A program made the position numbers and the translations under genes. Of a stretch of DNA of 64,000 bases, positions 47,770-60,859 are shown one piece after another (position 1 is the stretch's first letter; each line of letters begins with the position of its first letter). The stretch comes from Malachius bipustulatus. Lineage: Eukaryota > Arthropoda > Insecta > Coleoptera > Melyridae. Under the pieces are notes generated by a model that saw only the letters and a list, made by a program, of their open reading frames with translations, did not search any database and was not told where the DNA came from. Where the stretch lies: the NCBI GenBank assembly GCA_910589415.1, contig OU342635.1, positions 12,090,001 through 12,154,000 of the forward strand, given 5' to 3'.

Positions 47770-50700
47770 TATTTATTGATTAAAAGAGGGTCGTTACGTT
47801 ACACTATTCATATACTATTATATACTATATTATTAGCATATTAGCTATTTATATTTTATGTAAGTACTATATTTTATATATTTTAATGATCAAGACACAT
47901 TTTTGTATTCAAGTTCTCATTTATTTTTCTTTGGAACTTTTTTCAATTATTGGATTTTTTCGATTAATCATTATGAGTGAGTTTAATAATTCATGAAAAA
48001 TACGCTAGGAATATTGTGTCACATACTTACATAAGAAGTTGTAAACATTTAATCAATAATACAAGAATGTATAGAGAGGATAATGGATTTAATGTTACCT
48101 TTTCGCCTTTGCAACAATTCGTTTTGTTATTTTGTAGCTTAAGTCATTAAATAATTTGGACTAACATAAAGTAATCTGTATGCATATTATACGCAGTTTA
48201 ATGATGGAACATAAAATTACATATCAGATTAATTTTACGTGAGTAAAATAGCAACCTCATATAAAGTGAGACAGTTTATGACCTGTATGTATTCAAATGA
48301 ATTTCATTGGCTATATTTTCCAAATAGCTGAATGATCTGATTATATCGAAAGACATTACATTTTTTCTTGTCGCTGATGCAAATAACCTTCGCCTTTCTA
48401 GTCGCGTGAATGGTTTTGTCCGGTATTAACTTATCAGATGATCATGCACCCTATGAATACTGACTATTCTAATAAAAGTAACATACGAGTACAAACAATA
48501 ACGTAGACCGCAAATAGAATAATCTAGAAAAACCTACAACTGAATAAATATTCAAAATTTTCTTTAGGAAGCTTGATATTATATTATGATAATACTGCAT
48601 ATATGTAGTTGTTTAATTTTATTATACTACTTATTACTTAACAGTATTAGAATATAATTAACATCAATATATTTTAATTAATTTTCAAGTGGTAGGTTAG
48701 GAGTAAAACTCCTTACTTTAATGAAAAATCAAGATTACAGAACTGTTTGTGTAGCGGTTATTTTAATTAAATGCGTGCAAAATTTTAACCTTCCATCTAA
48801 TCGAGTAAATGAAGGTTTCGCTTAACACTGATACCTTAATGGATACCTGCATCCATATCGATGGGAAATAAAGGTATACCATTTTGTTCTTAACACTAAA
48901 CAATGAAGGGAATCACTCAGGTACTTAATGAAATTTCTAGATTTAGGAAATTTACCAGATAGCACAAGCTACGTCTTTATTATGTTTCAGTAAAATCCAC
49001 TTCCCGAAATCTTACAATGAAATATGTATAAGATGTGACTTTAACAATAAACCAGAGATTTTTATTGCTGATAAATATGTAAGCTATGACGTATTTCTGA
49101 ATCAAGGCAATTTATGGATATACTATAAAAATTCAAACCATGACTATAACGCGAGGAATAAACTAGATATGTATATGACCAACGCTAATATCTAAGAAGA
49201 GCACTCTTGTGTTCAGTCGGGCTCTTTTACATACTTTTAAATTATTCAGAAAAGATAAATAAGGAAAAATTTGACGTCGACTGGGTTACTATTATTATAA
49301 AGAACGATGCTCAAAAGTAAAGGCATTGTAGAATTGTGCCTGTGCTGTTCTAACGTGAGAAATATTGATCTATCAAAGTTCACCCGTGCTTCGTCCCCGC
49401 GGGAACATCTCCGGAAATACCGCCATAAATTACAGATCAGATGGAATAAAGTAGATGGTCGATACCTGCAACTTTCAACTTGGAAAACACTCCGCGAATA
49501 TCGTGCTCACTAGCTATGCAAAATTACTGCCCTTTTAAGCCTTCAGTAAGTACTCATAAATTCAAAGATTTTAAATATTCATTCTGCATTGAATCAAATA
49601 GATAACTTTTAATAATGAGGCTTACTTTTTGCTTGATTTAATTTTCTTTGATTGCCTAAATACAACATCTGTTTGCAAGACAAGTCGTGTTTACAAATAA
49701 CCCGACGGTAAATAACTTATTATTAACTTTTTAACCGTTAGGCTATCCATACCTGTATCCTTGTTCGACAGTATTGTCAACCAATTCAATTGTCATAGAC
49801 AAAAAAAATTACATTAGAAAGAGTAACAGTTGTAAGCTTATTCACAAACTAATCTGATTAGAAACTAGAAATAAAAATTTATAAAATGAGTACTTTTACT
49901 CTTAAACTATTGCTGCACAAACCATTAATTCTTACATGTATAATCTGTCGGACAATTTCGGTGAGATCTCCTTTGTTTCTATCCCATTAGAGTTGGATTA
50001 ACGAGAAAGGAACTTGTGTGTGGACTCTGGAGTCATATATTATTAATTATTATTCTAATAAGAGTAAGTTTGGGTCCCAGGTCGCTTCCAGGTAAATCCT
50101 CTTTACATGCCCCTTTTCCATAATGCTCTCAGATTTATTTGGTAGTAAAATTAAGCTTTGCGATGTCCAAGCAAAAGAACGAGTTTTAATTGCCTTAAAC
50201 AATTTTGGAAAACAAAATACCTACAATATAATGAAAAATAATAAGGTAAGACAGAAATAAGAAGCTAGAGTTAAATGATTGAAGTTTATGGTACCGAAAA
50301 ACACATCTCGCGACATTTTACTTGGAGAATTTAATTAACCAGACATTCTTGGAATTTTTTAATATGAAAGTTTTTAAATTATGAAGAGATTTTTTATTTA
50401 CGAAGCGTGAAATTCTTGTTACTTCGATCTACAAAGTGATAACTTGAAAGGAAAATGACTACCGGAGAGCATCAACTTGATTTCTACTGCCGATGGTGAC
50501 AGCTAAGAGTTTCGAGGTGCTTCCTTACCTAACTTTGTTCAACACCTGCCTCAAGCTCCTAATTAACTGATGATAGTTAGTGGACACTTTCCACTTTCCC
50601 GAGAGACCAAACCCTGTATTAAAACAGAATGACGTTCCCTAACTGTACGCAGTTCTCTGTTGTTTCACTTCCTCGGGCATTATAAACTTTCTACTACGTA

Positions 50701-51175
50701 TTATATCGCACTTCAGTCATGTATTTTATCCAGAACTTAGTCCGCGTAAGTAAGCTTGGTTCAATACCAGTAAAATTATTTGATCAAGTAACAAAAATAA
50801 GTTAGAAGTATGCATCAGCGGTTCCAAATAGTGTTCCTTATAAAATAAAGTTATTAGATTTCATTAAGACAATATCTGGGATCTAGAGACTTTTCAAACG
50901 TTACCATGACTGAAGAGTAAGCGCTAAATCCAATTAAAATTTGTTTATAGAAACAAAAATTACAATTTGCATGGTAATCAGATAAACACTACTTGTACCT
51001 ATTCACAAACAACTCTCCCCGGGGCTTTGTCTCTCTGTTTTGAGGAGCACATTATACATGGGTATAACAATAGTCAGTCATGCAATCAACGATATATTCT
51101 CCAAGTTGTCAACTCCAATGTTTGGAACGCTATTTGCTTAAATGATCTAGTTGATTACTTCCGGGACAGAAAGTA
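47770..51175. other. AT-rich DNA, no gene recognised
   Basis: A slightly GC-richer patch at 49320-49530 holds a 68-codon plus-strand frame without known motifs; a GTAAGT follows at 49547, out of register with any clear exon. Nothing else. Confidence 0.35.
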
Positions 51176-51179
51176 AAAA

Positions 51180-51560
51180 AAAAAAAAAAATTTGGAATTC
51201 TACAGAATGTCATCAGCAATATTGCAATATCCCTTTCTATCCATAGTTTTCCTTGTTGTTGTCCTGTCTTCGTGATTACCATAAATTTTGTCTTCTTTGT
51301 GTTCAGTGTAAGTCCCCTCTCTTCGCTTGTTTTTACCATCTGATCTATTAGATCTTGGAGTTCTGTCAAGGATTCTGCGACAACCACCGTATCATCCATT
51401 ATCTAATGTTATTGATAACTTCCCCATTACCCTTCACTCCGTTTCTCGTTTGACATGCCAGTGCCTCCCATACTCCGAATATGGGTTAAAGAGCAATAGT
51501 GAGAGCACTGTCTTACTCCTCGTTTCATGTTTACTTTTTCTTAGAGTTGTTTTTCTACGC
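51180..51560 (-). pseudogene. Reverse-transcriptase palm fragment
   Basis: The minus strand carries RGVRQ (about 51510), then a VLS-LLFN-YSE-like stretch in another frame, then MDDTVVVAESLTELQDLIDQ (catalytic YADDTV with Tyr-Ala changed), and GLTLNTKKTKFMVI. These are motifs IV-VI of the palm domain of non-LTR reverse transcriptases. A run of A on the plus strand at 51176-51190 abuts the 3' side; it is T-rich on the element strand, so it is not a poly(A) tail. Confidence 0.65.
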
Positions 51561-51564
51561 ATAC

Positions 51565-53550
51565 CTTAGCGATCTGATTGAAATAAAGGTATGTTATTAT
51601 CAAGATGTCATTTTTATCTATGTTTTTCTCTCAATAGTTTCATTAGGGGATTGAGGCGTAGCTTGTTGTAAGTTTTGTTATATGTAATCAAGAAAGCAGA
51701 CGGAGGGGATAGTTTGACAGGTAGGAGTGGTAGGAGCTCAAAAAATCAGATGTAGGCTCTCCAACACCATATGATCCCCCACCCCAAATAAATCAAGGAT
51801 CAAGATCCACTTTCCATATTAAAATATTGGTCTATTAATAATTAATAAATTAATAAATTAGCCGTTGAACGTTTTACAAAAGAAACGAAGAATCTCAGAA
51901 TGAATTGAGTTCAATTAGTTTATTATTTTTTCAAAAAGCTCGCAAGCAGTATTATTTTATATTAAGTTAACGTTGACTTTGTAGAGCTAGAGATATAGCA
52001 ACATTCAAGCTTAATGTAATATAAAGCTCTGAAAAAAGTACTTAATGCCTCATCGATATCCTTTGACGAAGTTAATTTGGTAACAGCTAATCTGGAATCG
52101 ACAATTAAAGTTTGAATAAGACTGAACGCTCTGTGAAGTCTCGAAGTTCTCTTGAGTAATGGCTTTGACTGGGATAAAAATGAACTCCCGAAGTCGGGTC
52201 GGCCGGGATCAGGATGAGATATGGAATGAAACAAAGCATCATCAGAGATTAATGTCTCTGCTCACGTGCCATCAATTCGCTCAGGAACTTAATGATATCA
52301 TCTGCCCTCGCCGGAAATCACTCTAAATCAAAGAACTCCCAGCAAACTTCCCTCCATCAGCTACGTGACGTTGGAAAGCTTGAACCCCACCGGTCGAGAT
52401 GGACTATTTCATTTCTTCTTTATCGTTTTACGGTAGTCGTTAAAAAGAATAACAGTCAGAAGTAATCTATAGCACGTAAGGTTCCGTCTGGTGAAACTCG
52501 TGGGATCAAGTTGAAGGGTTCATTCTTTTAGATTTCGCCAGACAATTACGACGTCTACAAGCAGTTACCGAAGATTTTGTTCGCAATTAACATTGCATCT
52601 ATCTTGGTTGAGGGACGTTTTAAATGGAAGCTTCAGCTTGAGCTTGAACTACGTTGCTGCATCAAGCAACATCATCGTTTATATTTAATATAAGCGGGAT
52701 GATTGATTGACTTGCAGCTTTAAACTTACAAGCCATGTAGATCGTTTCCTATACATGTAACTGGAGATCATTACTAGATTAAAACGATCTAAAAGCCATG
52801 CCATCTATCATCTGCTTGTGTGGAGGAAATTGATAAATAATTATCCATCATTTATCGACTCTAATTCGAACAAGATATGGATAATATATAACCCACAGAC
52901 ACTTCTATGAAGCCTAATAAATTAAAAATCGATGTGCTAAAATATGTATTTTAGGATAATAAATAATGTAGAAATCTAAGAGTGTACATAGGAAGCCCGT
53001 TCACTAATTAGCTAGTTTTATGAATTATCGAATAGGTTTATACTTAGTACTACCTACCAATCACACAAAATAGGTCAGGGATAAAGTAAACAAATTTGTA
53101 TTGTGATACAGAGGTAAATGGTTAGAGAAGAATTGATAAAAGTATAATTTGTGTACAGAATCTGATACCAAACATAATAATAAAGGCCAGGGGCACCTGA
53201 ATGGCTTCACTGTTTGCATTTGTGTTTACCTTATCGGGACGGCAGCGGATGTTTACATAGCGTTGGTGACTTCCACCCTGACGGACATTTCTCTGTCCCC
53301 GTGAGACTGTTTATTCCTTTCCTTGTACGATTTCATGCCTTAACGGGGGATAAGTGCATTGAAATTCATGATAGGGATAAATAACAATGTATAATTTCGG
53401 GAAATTTATTATTATACTCCAAAGTTTTATTTGGCGATTAAGTATTACTGATTAACCACAATATAGTGTGCATATTTTTGTATTGCATATCCTTTACTTT
53501 AATTTGTTTGATGATTAATTTACATTTGATTTGAATGTCGTAATTAAAGA
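51565..53550. other. AT-rich DNA, no gene recognised
   Basis: A 90-codon minus-strand frame (52234 to 51962) and a GC-richer patch at 52250-52400 have no recognisable motif. Nothing else supported. Confidence 0.35.
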
Positions 53551-53554
53551 TTAG

Positions 53555-55840
53555 CCCAAGCAGCAAAATTGGTCGTTTCTGCGAAGATTAGGAAATTCTG
53601 TCCTATTTTAGTCAAAACTACTTATATTTTACTTAATTTTCGACTTTCAAGTATTTTATGAAGTAATATTTTAGTCAGTTTTTTACTTTGAAGACATTTA
53701 ACTTATAAGTAAATGTTGTAGGAAATAATAGGTAATTTGACTAATAAAAATATCCTTATGGTAAAATTTACCAAAAGGTGAATATAGGGTATTACGTAAG
53801 TCTATTTGACCAAATTGTTTACCAATTTCTGACTTCAAAGTTATATTAACCATACAGTCAAAAATAAGTAAATTAGGGTTGGTAATTTATTTCCCTGTAT
53901 TCGCCTTGAAAGTAAAAATGACTTTGAAGGCCACAAATGGGAAAATTTTCCATTTACAGTTATCCATATGAATGGACATAGACCAATTAAGTCATTATCC
54001 ACAAAAATATTACTTCAAAGTAAGTGTATCATTCAAGTCAAATGATTCTGGGAAAAATAAACATAAATTTTACGTAATTTTACTTCAAGTTTTTCAACTA
54101 GCAACAAAAAGAAATTAATGCCAAGTTAATCGTAATTAAATTCCAAGCACCTACATTCAATGAAAAGTTTGGTAATTTAGCTTGATGTACTGAACTAATA
54201 AAGGCCAGTATAAATTTTTAAATCCAAAAAAGAAGTACCTACCTAGTGCAATTTTATTTTCCTCTTCCGTATGTGTATGTAACGTAACCTCACTTTGATG
54301 TGGAGTATGTGGACCCTTCCGGCCCGTGAAGGAAGATTTTTTTGTTTGCTTCCCCCTTATGTGGAATCCCATTAATTTGTTAATGTTAATAAGTAATTTT
54401 ATATCAAATTATTACATTTGTTTGTTTAAGAATTAATTTACTTATATTTTTCCTGCATTACAAAAACCTGATAGGTACCTACCGACATACCTAATTTAAA
54501 ATAATACAGGTACTCCTCTAAATTGAAGCTGGTTCAAGTAATTTTTATTTATAATTTTTATTTATAGCGTATAGGTATAAGGTACAATTGTTATTAACGT
54601 GAGGACAGCGATGTTCAAGAATTTCAAGGTATAACCATAAGTAGTACCATAACCATAACCACAACATGGCACTCCAGGCAGTCCAGCAACACCTGACCAA
54701 TGAGCCTGAATATAGCTCCGAAAGCTAAGTGCCGAGAGGCCGATAGAACATACTACCGTACACGGTTGCCACGATCCCACGAAATTCTACAAGCAGTTCA
54801 GTGGGATTTTAAACAAGTTTCATGCATTTAATTGGCAATGAACCTCGAATTATTACAAATTAGTCTTTGCTTTAGATGTACCTCCGACAAACAGCGGTGC
54901 GTAAATGTCCAGGGACGGAGATATTATAGAATTTTTTTTTTATTCCTCGCCCCTATCATTAAATGCGAAATTAATTCTTACTGTCTGGCAACAGTGCACT
55001 GGAATATGTATTACTATCGATGCTAGTTCTTTGCGCTAACTTCAGGCGTAAAATCCGCTATACCTACCTATTTGAAGGACTCCATTGTTTATATCCTAAT
55101 ATTAATCAATAGTTTTTGCTGTTACAATGAAGTATAACGTTCCAAGAAGTGAAATACGAAAACACAATATTACTGCAAAATAATTACATAAAACATACCT
55201 TCCAAATCTGAAATTTTTTTTTTCTTTTGAAAAAAAAAGCTTTAAACTGCCTAATTCATGAGGCGCGTAATTTACCACCTATAATCATAAGTTTCCTCGG
55301 AAAATTTCACTGGCATGTAAATTGGCACTTGGCTACGCGTACCTAATACCTGCACATTATTTCCAAACAATCAACTACCCTATCGTATCCGTATTCTTTG
55401 AGAACCTCCCTTCTTCATTTTATGCTGTGTGGGTAGAAGACTGACTGACGAGTGACGAGGAGAAATAGACTTGCGCGCCAATAGCAATAGCGTGTTCAGA
55501 ATTCAGAGTGCATCAGACAGAACAGAATCGAGAGACTTGAAAAGAGATAAACTATTTAAAATTCACGGCCTCTTGTTGCTTAGTGGCTATTCGGCTATTG
55601 GCCTCTCTCTCACTCGCGAGGTTTATATTACCTATTTTAACTAAGTATTAGGTAATATAGACTTAACTTCATAGTAATAATTTCCTAATATGTCGACGAA
55701 TTTACGTAATATCTACTCTCACTTTGGTCTTCGTTACGTAAATTCGAGGTAAATTTTACGTAATTTAGGTTAGGTGAATTAGATTAGTATACCTAAATTA
55801 CGTCGAATCGACGTAAATTTAACCTAAAAAGCTGCTTGGG
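53555..55840. other. Possible transposon bounded by CCCAAGCAGC inverted repeats
   Basis: A 10-base inverted pair, CCCAAGCAGC (53555-53564) and GCTGCTTGGG (55831-55840), bounds a 2.3 kb interval. Both ends are enriched in TTACGTAA-like and ACTT/AAGT motifs, for example 53790, 54066, 55704, 55735 and 55755. No transposase and no clear target duplication. The pair alone could be chance. Confidence 0.25.
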
Positions 55841-57799
55841 AGGTGACTTATTGTTCACTTTCTTCTAATAATTAGACTTATTTTGCCTAATTTTTGTCTT
55901 ATTTCCACTTGAACTAAATTGAATTGAATTGAATTTTTTTTATTTATATTTTTATCTAAATAATCCATAATAACAATGACGTAACAATAAAAATTTATAT
56001 TGATTTATACGTGTAAATATATAGGCGTTATAATGAATGAATTTGCGAACACCCTAAATTTGAAATGGCGAGTTGTAAAACTGTTCCAGGGAAATGTCAC
56101 GAACATGTAACCCGGATTGTTCAAAGTTCGTTAAATTTAGAAAACAACGGGAAAAACCAACAAACGGACTCGAAACAAATTACTTCGTTTCGTTCGTCTG
56201 CTTCTATAAAAATACATACCTACATATGTATTCGCGAATTAACCCGCTTTGCATCATAACGCGAATTTTATAGAGAAACTCAAATAAATGGTATGCTTTT
56301 TCAAGTTTCAAATGTGGGTTTGTATTGTAATTATTTTAGTATTCAAATCTTGTTTCGGTATATTTATGGATGACGAAACGTGAGCTGGCCCAATAAACAG
56401 TCAAGGCGGCCTTAACAATTTTATATTTAGCAAGTTATGGTGAATGTGATACAAAACCCTGAAGCCTGACTTGAATTCATAAGTGGGCAGGTAGTTTTTG
56501 CAACTGTGAGTTTGTAAAAATGTTTAATATTCCAGAAATTTTTATTTCATGATTAGCATTAACAATTGCTTAGTGTTTGCTTATAAATGGCTCAGCCTTC
56601 ATTAAACCCTTATAAGTCCCAAGGGAGTTTTTCTTAACAGTGTAACAAATCAAATATCATTGTCATGATCAGACAGTCCGTTTAGAAATTGCGTTGGGGC
56701 AGAAAAAACCGCAGGCCCCCAGACATATCAGTATATAGACATGTATATTTTTATACACATAGGTACTACTGTGGTGGCTGAATTATGTTTGGCATGTAGA
56801 AATACACAGGAGGAAGATTGCTATACAGGGTGCACCATGTATCCTTCTCTATATTGCTATCTCCTAACGCTAACAGATACAGGGTCGGTTAAACAAATCC
56901 AAAGGAGCGCAATTTTGTGACCATCTCGATTCCGTCGAGACATACAAGATATCTGTGACCGTTCCTGAAATATCCTGAAAAAACTGAAAAATCGAGATTT
57001 CTTATTTTTGCCATATCTTTTTTATTATTGGAGATTAATGAATAATTTTTTGTGGGCTTACATAAGTCGGCAAGAGCTACCCATCTGACATTTCAAAAAT
57101 TTTCAAAGCCGACTAGATCCCAGAATTTTCATAGTCAACTTTCGTTTTTCGTATGGCCACCATATTGTTTTTTTATGTTGTTCGGTATAAAAAAAATCAT
57201 AAAAACTAAAAATTGTTAAACTTCAAAAAATAAATAAAAATTTTTTTTATTCTTCTTTTTTCTTTACAAAAAAGACACATTTCTAGACTGAATTTCATAG
57301 ATAAATTAAAAAACCATAAGACAAGCACTATTTTGGCATATTTTACAAATGTTGACGTTTTTAGACGATTTTTATTAGGTTTTTCTTTGAAATATTAAGA
57401 ATAAAAATTTTAAATTTTTTTTTGAAGTTTATTAATTTTTGGTTTCCATTATTTATTTCATATCGAACGACATAAAAAAATAATAAGGCGGACGTAAGAA
57501 AAACGAAAGTTGACTGTGGAAACTCTTGAATCTAGTAGGCCTTGAAAATTTTTGAAATGTCAGATGGATAGCTCTTAACGGCTTATGTAAGCCTGCAAAA
57601 AATTATTTATTAATTTCCAATAATAAAAAAGATATGAGGAAAATAAGAAATCTCGATTTTTCAGTTTGAAACGAATTAATTTACCCTAGAGGGGAAAAAT
57701 AACCGTTGAGAGCATGAGACAAATAAAAGACAACAAGGGTCGTGGATTGAGCTGTCAGTCTAAGGCCCGGTTGCTTGAACGCTTATCATAAATGATTAA

Positions 57800-57974
57800 C
57801 CGTTAACGGTTAATCATTTCAGATAATAACTCAATAATCATCCGTTAACGGACCATCATTCTCTTATCAAAATGTAACGGTTTGCTGTGATGATTAACCG
57901 TTAACGGATAATCATCTCAAATTTGGGTTGCCCAAACGATTATTATCTGTTGATAAGCCGTTAACAAACCGTTA
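57800..57974. promoter_or_regulatory. Cluster of CCGTTAACGG palindromes in the Harbinger left end
   Basis: CCGTTAACGG occurs at 57800-57809, 57842-57851 and 57898-57907. Related half-sites TAACGG or CCGTTA occur at 57875-57880, 57958-57965 and 57969-57974. Each palindrome contains two overlapping YAACKG-type Myb recognition cores. They lie between the terminal repeat and the transposase gene. They may be binding sites for the element's own Myb-like protein or transposase; binding is inferred. I did not find the same palindrome in the right end. Confidence 0.5.
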
Positions 57975-58280
57975 TTGGCTTATTATTGTGAGTGGAGGTT
58001 TTTGGGCAATTAATGAGTAATCATTTTGACAGTTGAGCTTAAAAATTCCAAATATAAATTATTTTTGCAGCAAAATCAATTTGATTATCTTATTTAAGCT
58101 AGTTTATTCAATTTATAAGTTAAATTACTGCTTTTAATTATTAGTTTAGTGTGATTTGTTAGTTAAATTCATTTTATAGGTTAGCTTTTTATCTTATTCA
58201 GTTGAACTGCAAAAGGCAGTAAAAATTAATGAAAATCTGATACAAATCAATAATTTATGAAGAACTACTATTAGTATATA

Positions 58281-59354
58281 ATGGAATCTGATTTATCAGA
58301 CCTCTCTGATTTGGAAAATGAACCTCCGAACAGACTTCCAGCACCAATAATTCAAAGTAGACTATTTCGAGACAGAGCAAATCCCTTTGAATTGTATGAT
58401 GAACAAGAATTTAAAGAGAGATTCAGATTAACTAAAAATACAGTCAACGGCTTACTAAACACATTTGGAGCACAACTGGAACCACTAACTAGAAGAAATA
58501 AGTCAATCGACTCAAGAACACAAATACTGATTTGTCTCCGTTTCTATGCCACAGGAACATTTCAACGTGTGATTGGTGACCACATTAATGTTCATAAGTC
58601 GACTGTTTGCCGCATAATTAAGAAGGTCACTAGACAAATTGCAGTATTGTCTAGAGAATACATCAAGATGCCAACTTCGGAAGCTGAAATTTCTCAAGTG
58701 AAAGTTGGTTTCTACGGCATCGCTGGATTCCCTCGGGTTGTAGGCGCTATAGACTGCACCCATATTAAAATACAATCTCCTGGTGGTGACAGAGCAGAGT
58801 TATTTCGTAATCGTAAGCAATATTTCAGCATCAATGTTCAGGCAATCTGTGATGCTGATTTAAATTTGCGACATTTGATAGCTCGTTGGCCAGGGTCCGT
58901 GCACGACAGCACTATATTCAATGATTCCCCTCTTCCTGCTGAATTTGAAGTGATGCATTATGGGAATGGTTTATTACTCGGAGATAATGGTTATGCCTGT
59001 AAAAATTATTTGTTAACCCCACTGTTACATCCTGTAGGACCAAGCGAAGAAGCTTACAATCGAGCTCATATTTCGACTAGAAATTGTATTGAACGCTTCT
59101 TCGGAGTATTGAAGAGAAGGTTTCCATGTCTGCAGTCAGGCTTAAGGCTTAAGTTGGAAATTATCCCTGAAGTTATTGTAGCTTGTGGGGTGTTGCATAA
59201 CATCTGCAAACAACAAAATGACATTTTTGAAAATGAAATTGAAGAGATCTACGATGATGGTGAAGAGATCGAAAATGAACTTTTAAATCGCCATCATAAT
59301 AATGCAAATTACGCAGTCAGGAACGCTTTAATAGCAACTGTATTTAATAGATAA
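58281..59354 (+). CDS. HARBI1-like: HARBI1-like PIF/Harbinger transposase
   Basis: A single uninterrupted 357-residue frame with ATG at 58281 and TAA at the end, the usual size for this family (about 350). Residues 50-120 form the helix-turn-helix region (TKNTVNGLL; GTFQRVIGDHINVHKSTVCR). Residues 145-310 are the DDE_Tnp_4 nuclease fold with VVGAIDCTHIKI (Asp158), WPGSVHDSTIFNDSPL (Asp209), LLGDNGYACKNYLLTP (Asp235) and STRNCIERFFGVLKRRFPCL (Glu271), followed by ACGVLHNIC. All expected acidic residues are present. The protein would cut and join the element ends at TWA targets in the nucleus. In studied Harbinger systems it depends on a Myb-like partner, which this element also encodes. The acidic C-terminus (EIEEIYDDGEEIENE) is unremarkable. 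Confidence 0.95.
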   Translation: MESDLSDLSDLENEPPNRLPAPIIQSRLFRDRANPFELYDEQEFKERFRLTKNTVNGLLNTFGAQLEPLTRRNKSIDSRTQILICLRFYATGTFQRVIGDHINVHKSTVCRIIKKVTRQIAVLSREYIKMPTSEAEISQVKVGFYGIAGFPRVVGAIDCTHIKIQSPGGDRAELFRNRKQYFSINVQAICDADLNLRHLIARWPGSVHDSTIFNDSPLPAEFEVMHYGNGLLLGDNGYACKNYLLTPLLHPVGPSEEAYNRAHISTRNCIERFFGVLKRRFPCLQSGLRLKLEIIPEVIVACGVLHNICKQQNDIFENEIEEIYDDGEEIENELLNRHHNNANYAVRNALIATVFNR

Positions 59355-59669
59355 TCTTGATAAAATATTAGTTATTAATTGTGCAAAAGTGTATTATTAT
59401 GCAAAAAGATATGAGAAAGAAAGATTAAAGAATGAGATCCTAGCGTGTTTAACCTCGAGTGAAACTTTTTTCAAAGTCTTATTTACAAAAAAATGCAATA
59501 CAAAATTTTATTAATACTAGAATTATTTGACTTTATTTTATCAGAAATTTGAAAGTTCCTATCAGACGTTTTATTGATATTTTCAAAGTTTGATAAATAC
59601 ATAAATAAAAGATTCTGTTGGTTATGAATAAAAGTAAATTAATAATTATATTTAATAAAACACGAATGC

Positions 59670-60859
59670 TTATGGACTCATTTTTTTAATTTCTAATTTT
59701 AATTTTTTAATTGTTAACATGTTAATAATTTTTTGATCTTTGCCATCGTTTACAGCATTAAGATACTTTTGTTTAAAATACAGCTTTCTGTACATTTCTG
59801 CTGTGTAAACAGGTTTTTTAAATTTTTTAACTCTCCTTTTCTGCTTTGGGGGCTCGGGCTTGGGTTTGGGCTGGGATTCAGATGTGGGTAAGGGCGCGGG
59901 TTCATCGAAGGATTCAGCAGGTGTGGGCTCAGATTCGCAATCTAAATCAGGAACTTGCTCAGGCTCAGGATCACAAGCACCACTACCGATAAAAGCATCT
60001 TCGCCTATCGATTATAAAAACTATTATAGTAGGTAACAAGTAACATGTAAGAAGTTAGAAACATATTTACAGAAATACTCCGCAGCTTGATCGAAAGGGT
60101 TTGAGAGAGGCTGAACTTGCCCTTGGAGTTCGGCTAATAATTTCTCCTGGGTATTTGTCACAGCGACATCAGCTTTGCCCCCACCCGTTTTCAGTATCTC
60201 ACACTTTAAATAACAAGTTTTAAAATAAAATACTCTTTTCATTTATCGTTCAAATTGAAATAGTCATTACCTTAAAGGCCGCTGCTGCAGCTTTCGCAGC
60301 GCGTATTTTTTCTATGTATTCTTTTTGCTAAAAATAAGGATGGTTAAGCTTTAAATAATTATCATTCTAAAGGGTTTAACATGAATGCATACATGTCCTA
60401 CCGCAACATTTTTTCGAATTTGCCTTTTAATATTCTCATATAAAACTTTCAACTGTTTTACGTCTCTAATACTGGATTCGGCCGAGCTGTTGAAAGTTTC
60501 CCTAATAGCCTTCCAAGCTTCTTCTTTTTTTCCTACATACGCGGCCTTCGTGCATTTATTTTCAATGATATCTTTATGCCTGTGGGATGGAAAATTTGAA
60601 GGATTAAAGTAAATCAGGAAGCAAGACGAGGAGGTTTTCTGTGAAAACTGAAAATGTGATATGTTATGAGAAATTTGTCCATATTTTTTTTAAAGGCAGT
60701 ATTTGAGGTTCAAAGGAAAATTTCACATCACCATGTAATATTAATGAAAATTCATAGTTATTATAGTAAATTTAAGGTAGTTTCTTACTGTTCTACTAGC
60801 GATAACAGAATCTGCTTCTCATTTTCCGAATAATTTTTTCGTTTCTTAATCTCCTCCAT
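59670..60859 (-). CDS. Harbinger Myb/SANT-like partner protein, five exons
   Basis: My exon model on the minus strand is 60859-60789, 60579-60402, 60327-60271, 60203-60071 and 60004-59670. All introns are GT...AG and all joins keep frame, giving 257 residues and a TAA stop. Residues 1-83 form a Myb/SANT-like DNA-binding domain: KNYSENEKQILLSLVEQHKD, IIENKCTKAAYVGKKEEAWK, then VKQLKVLYENIKRQIRKNVA. An Ala-rich helix follows (AAKAAAAAFK, about 93-102), then a linker, a Pro/Glu-rich low-complexity stretch (157-199), a basic nuclear-localisation-like KQKRRVKKFKK (200-210) and a charged tail with YFKQKYLNAVNDGKDQKI. In other Harbinger elements such a protein binds the transposon ends and brings the transposase into the nucleus. 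Transcription is convergent with the transposase. Splice sites are predictions. Confidence 0.82.

Noticed and set aside
51176..51190. Poly(A) tail of the reverse-transcriptase fragment
   Set aside because: The fragment is on the minus strand, where this run is T, so it cannot be its 3' tail.
58512..58775. 87-codon minus-strand frame inside the Harbinger transposase
   Set aside because: Antisense shadow of the transposase frame.
60385..60612. 75-codon plus-strand frame in Harbinger
   Set aside because: Antisense shadow of exon 2 of the Myb-like gene on the minus strand.
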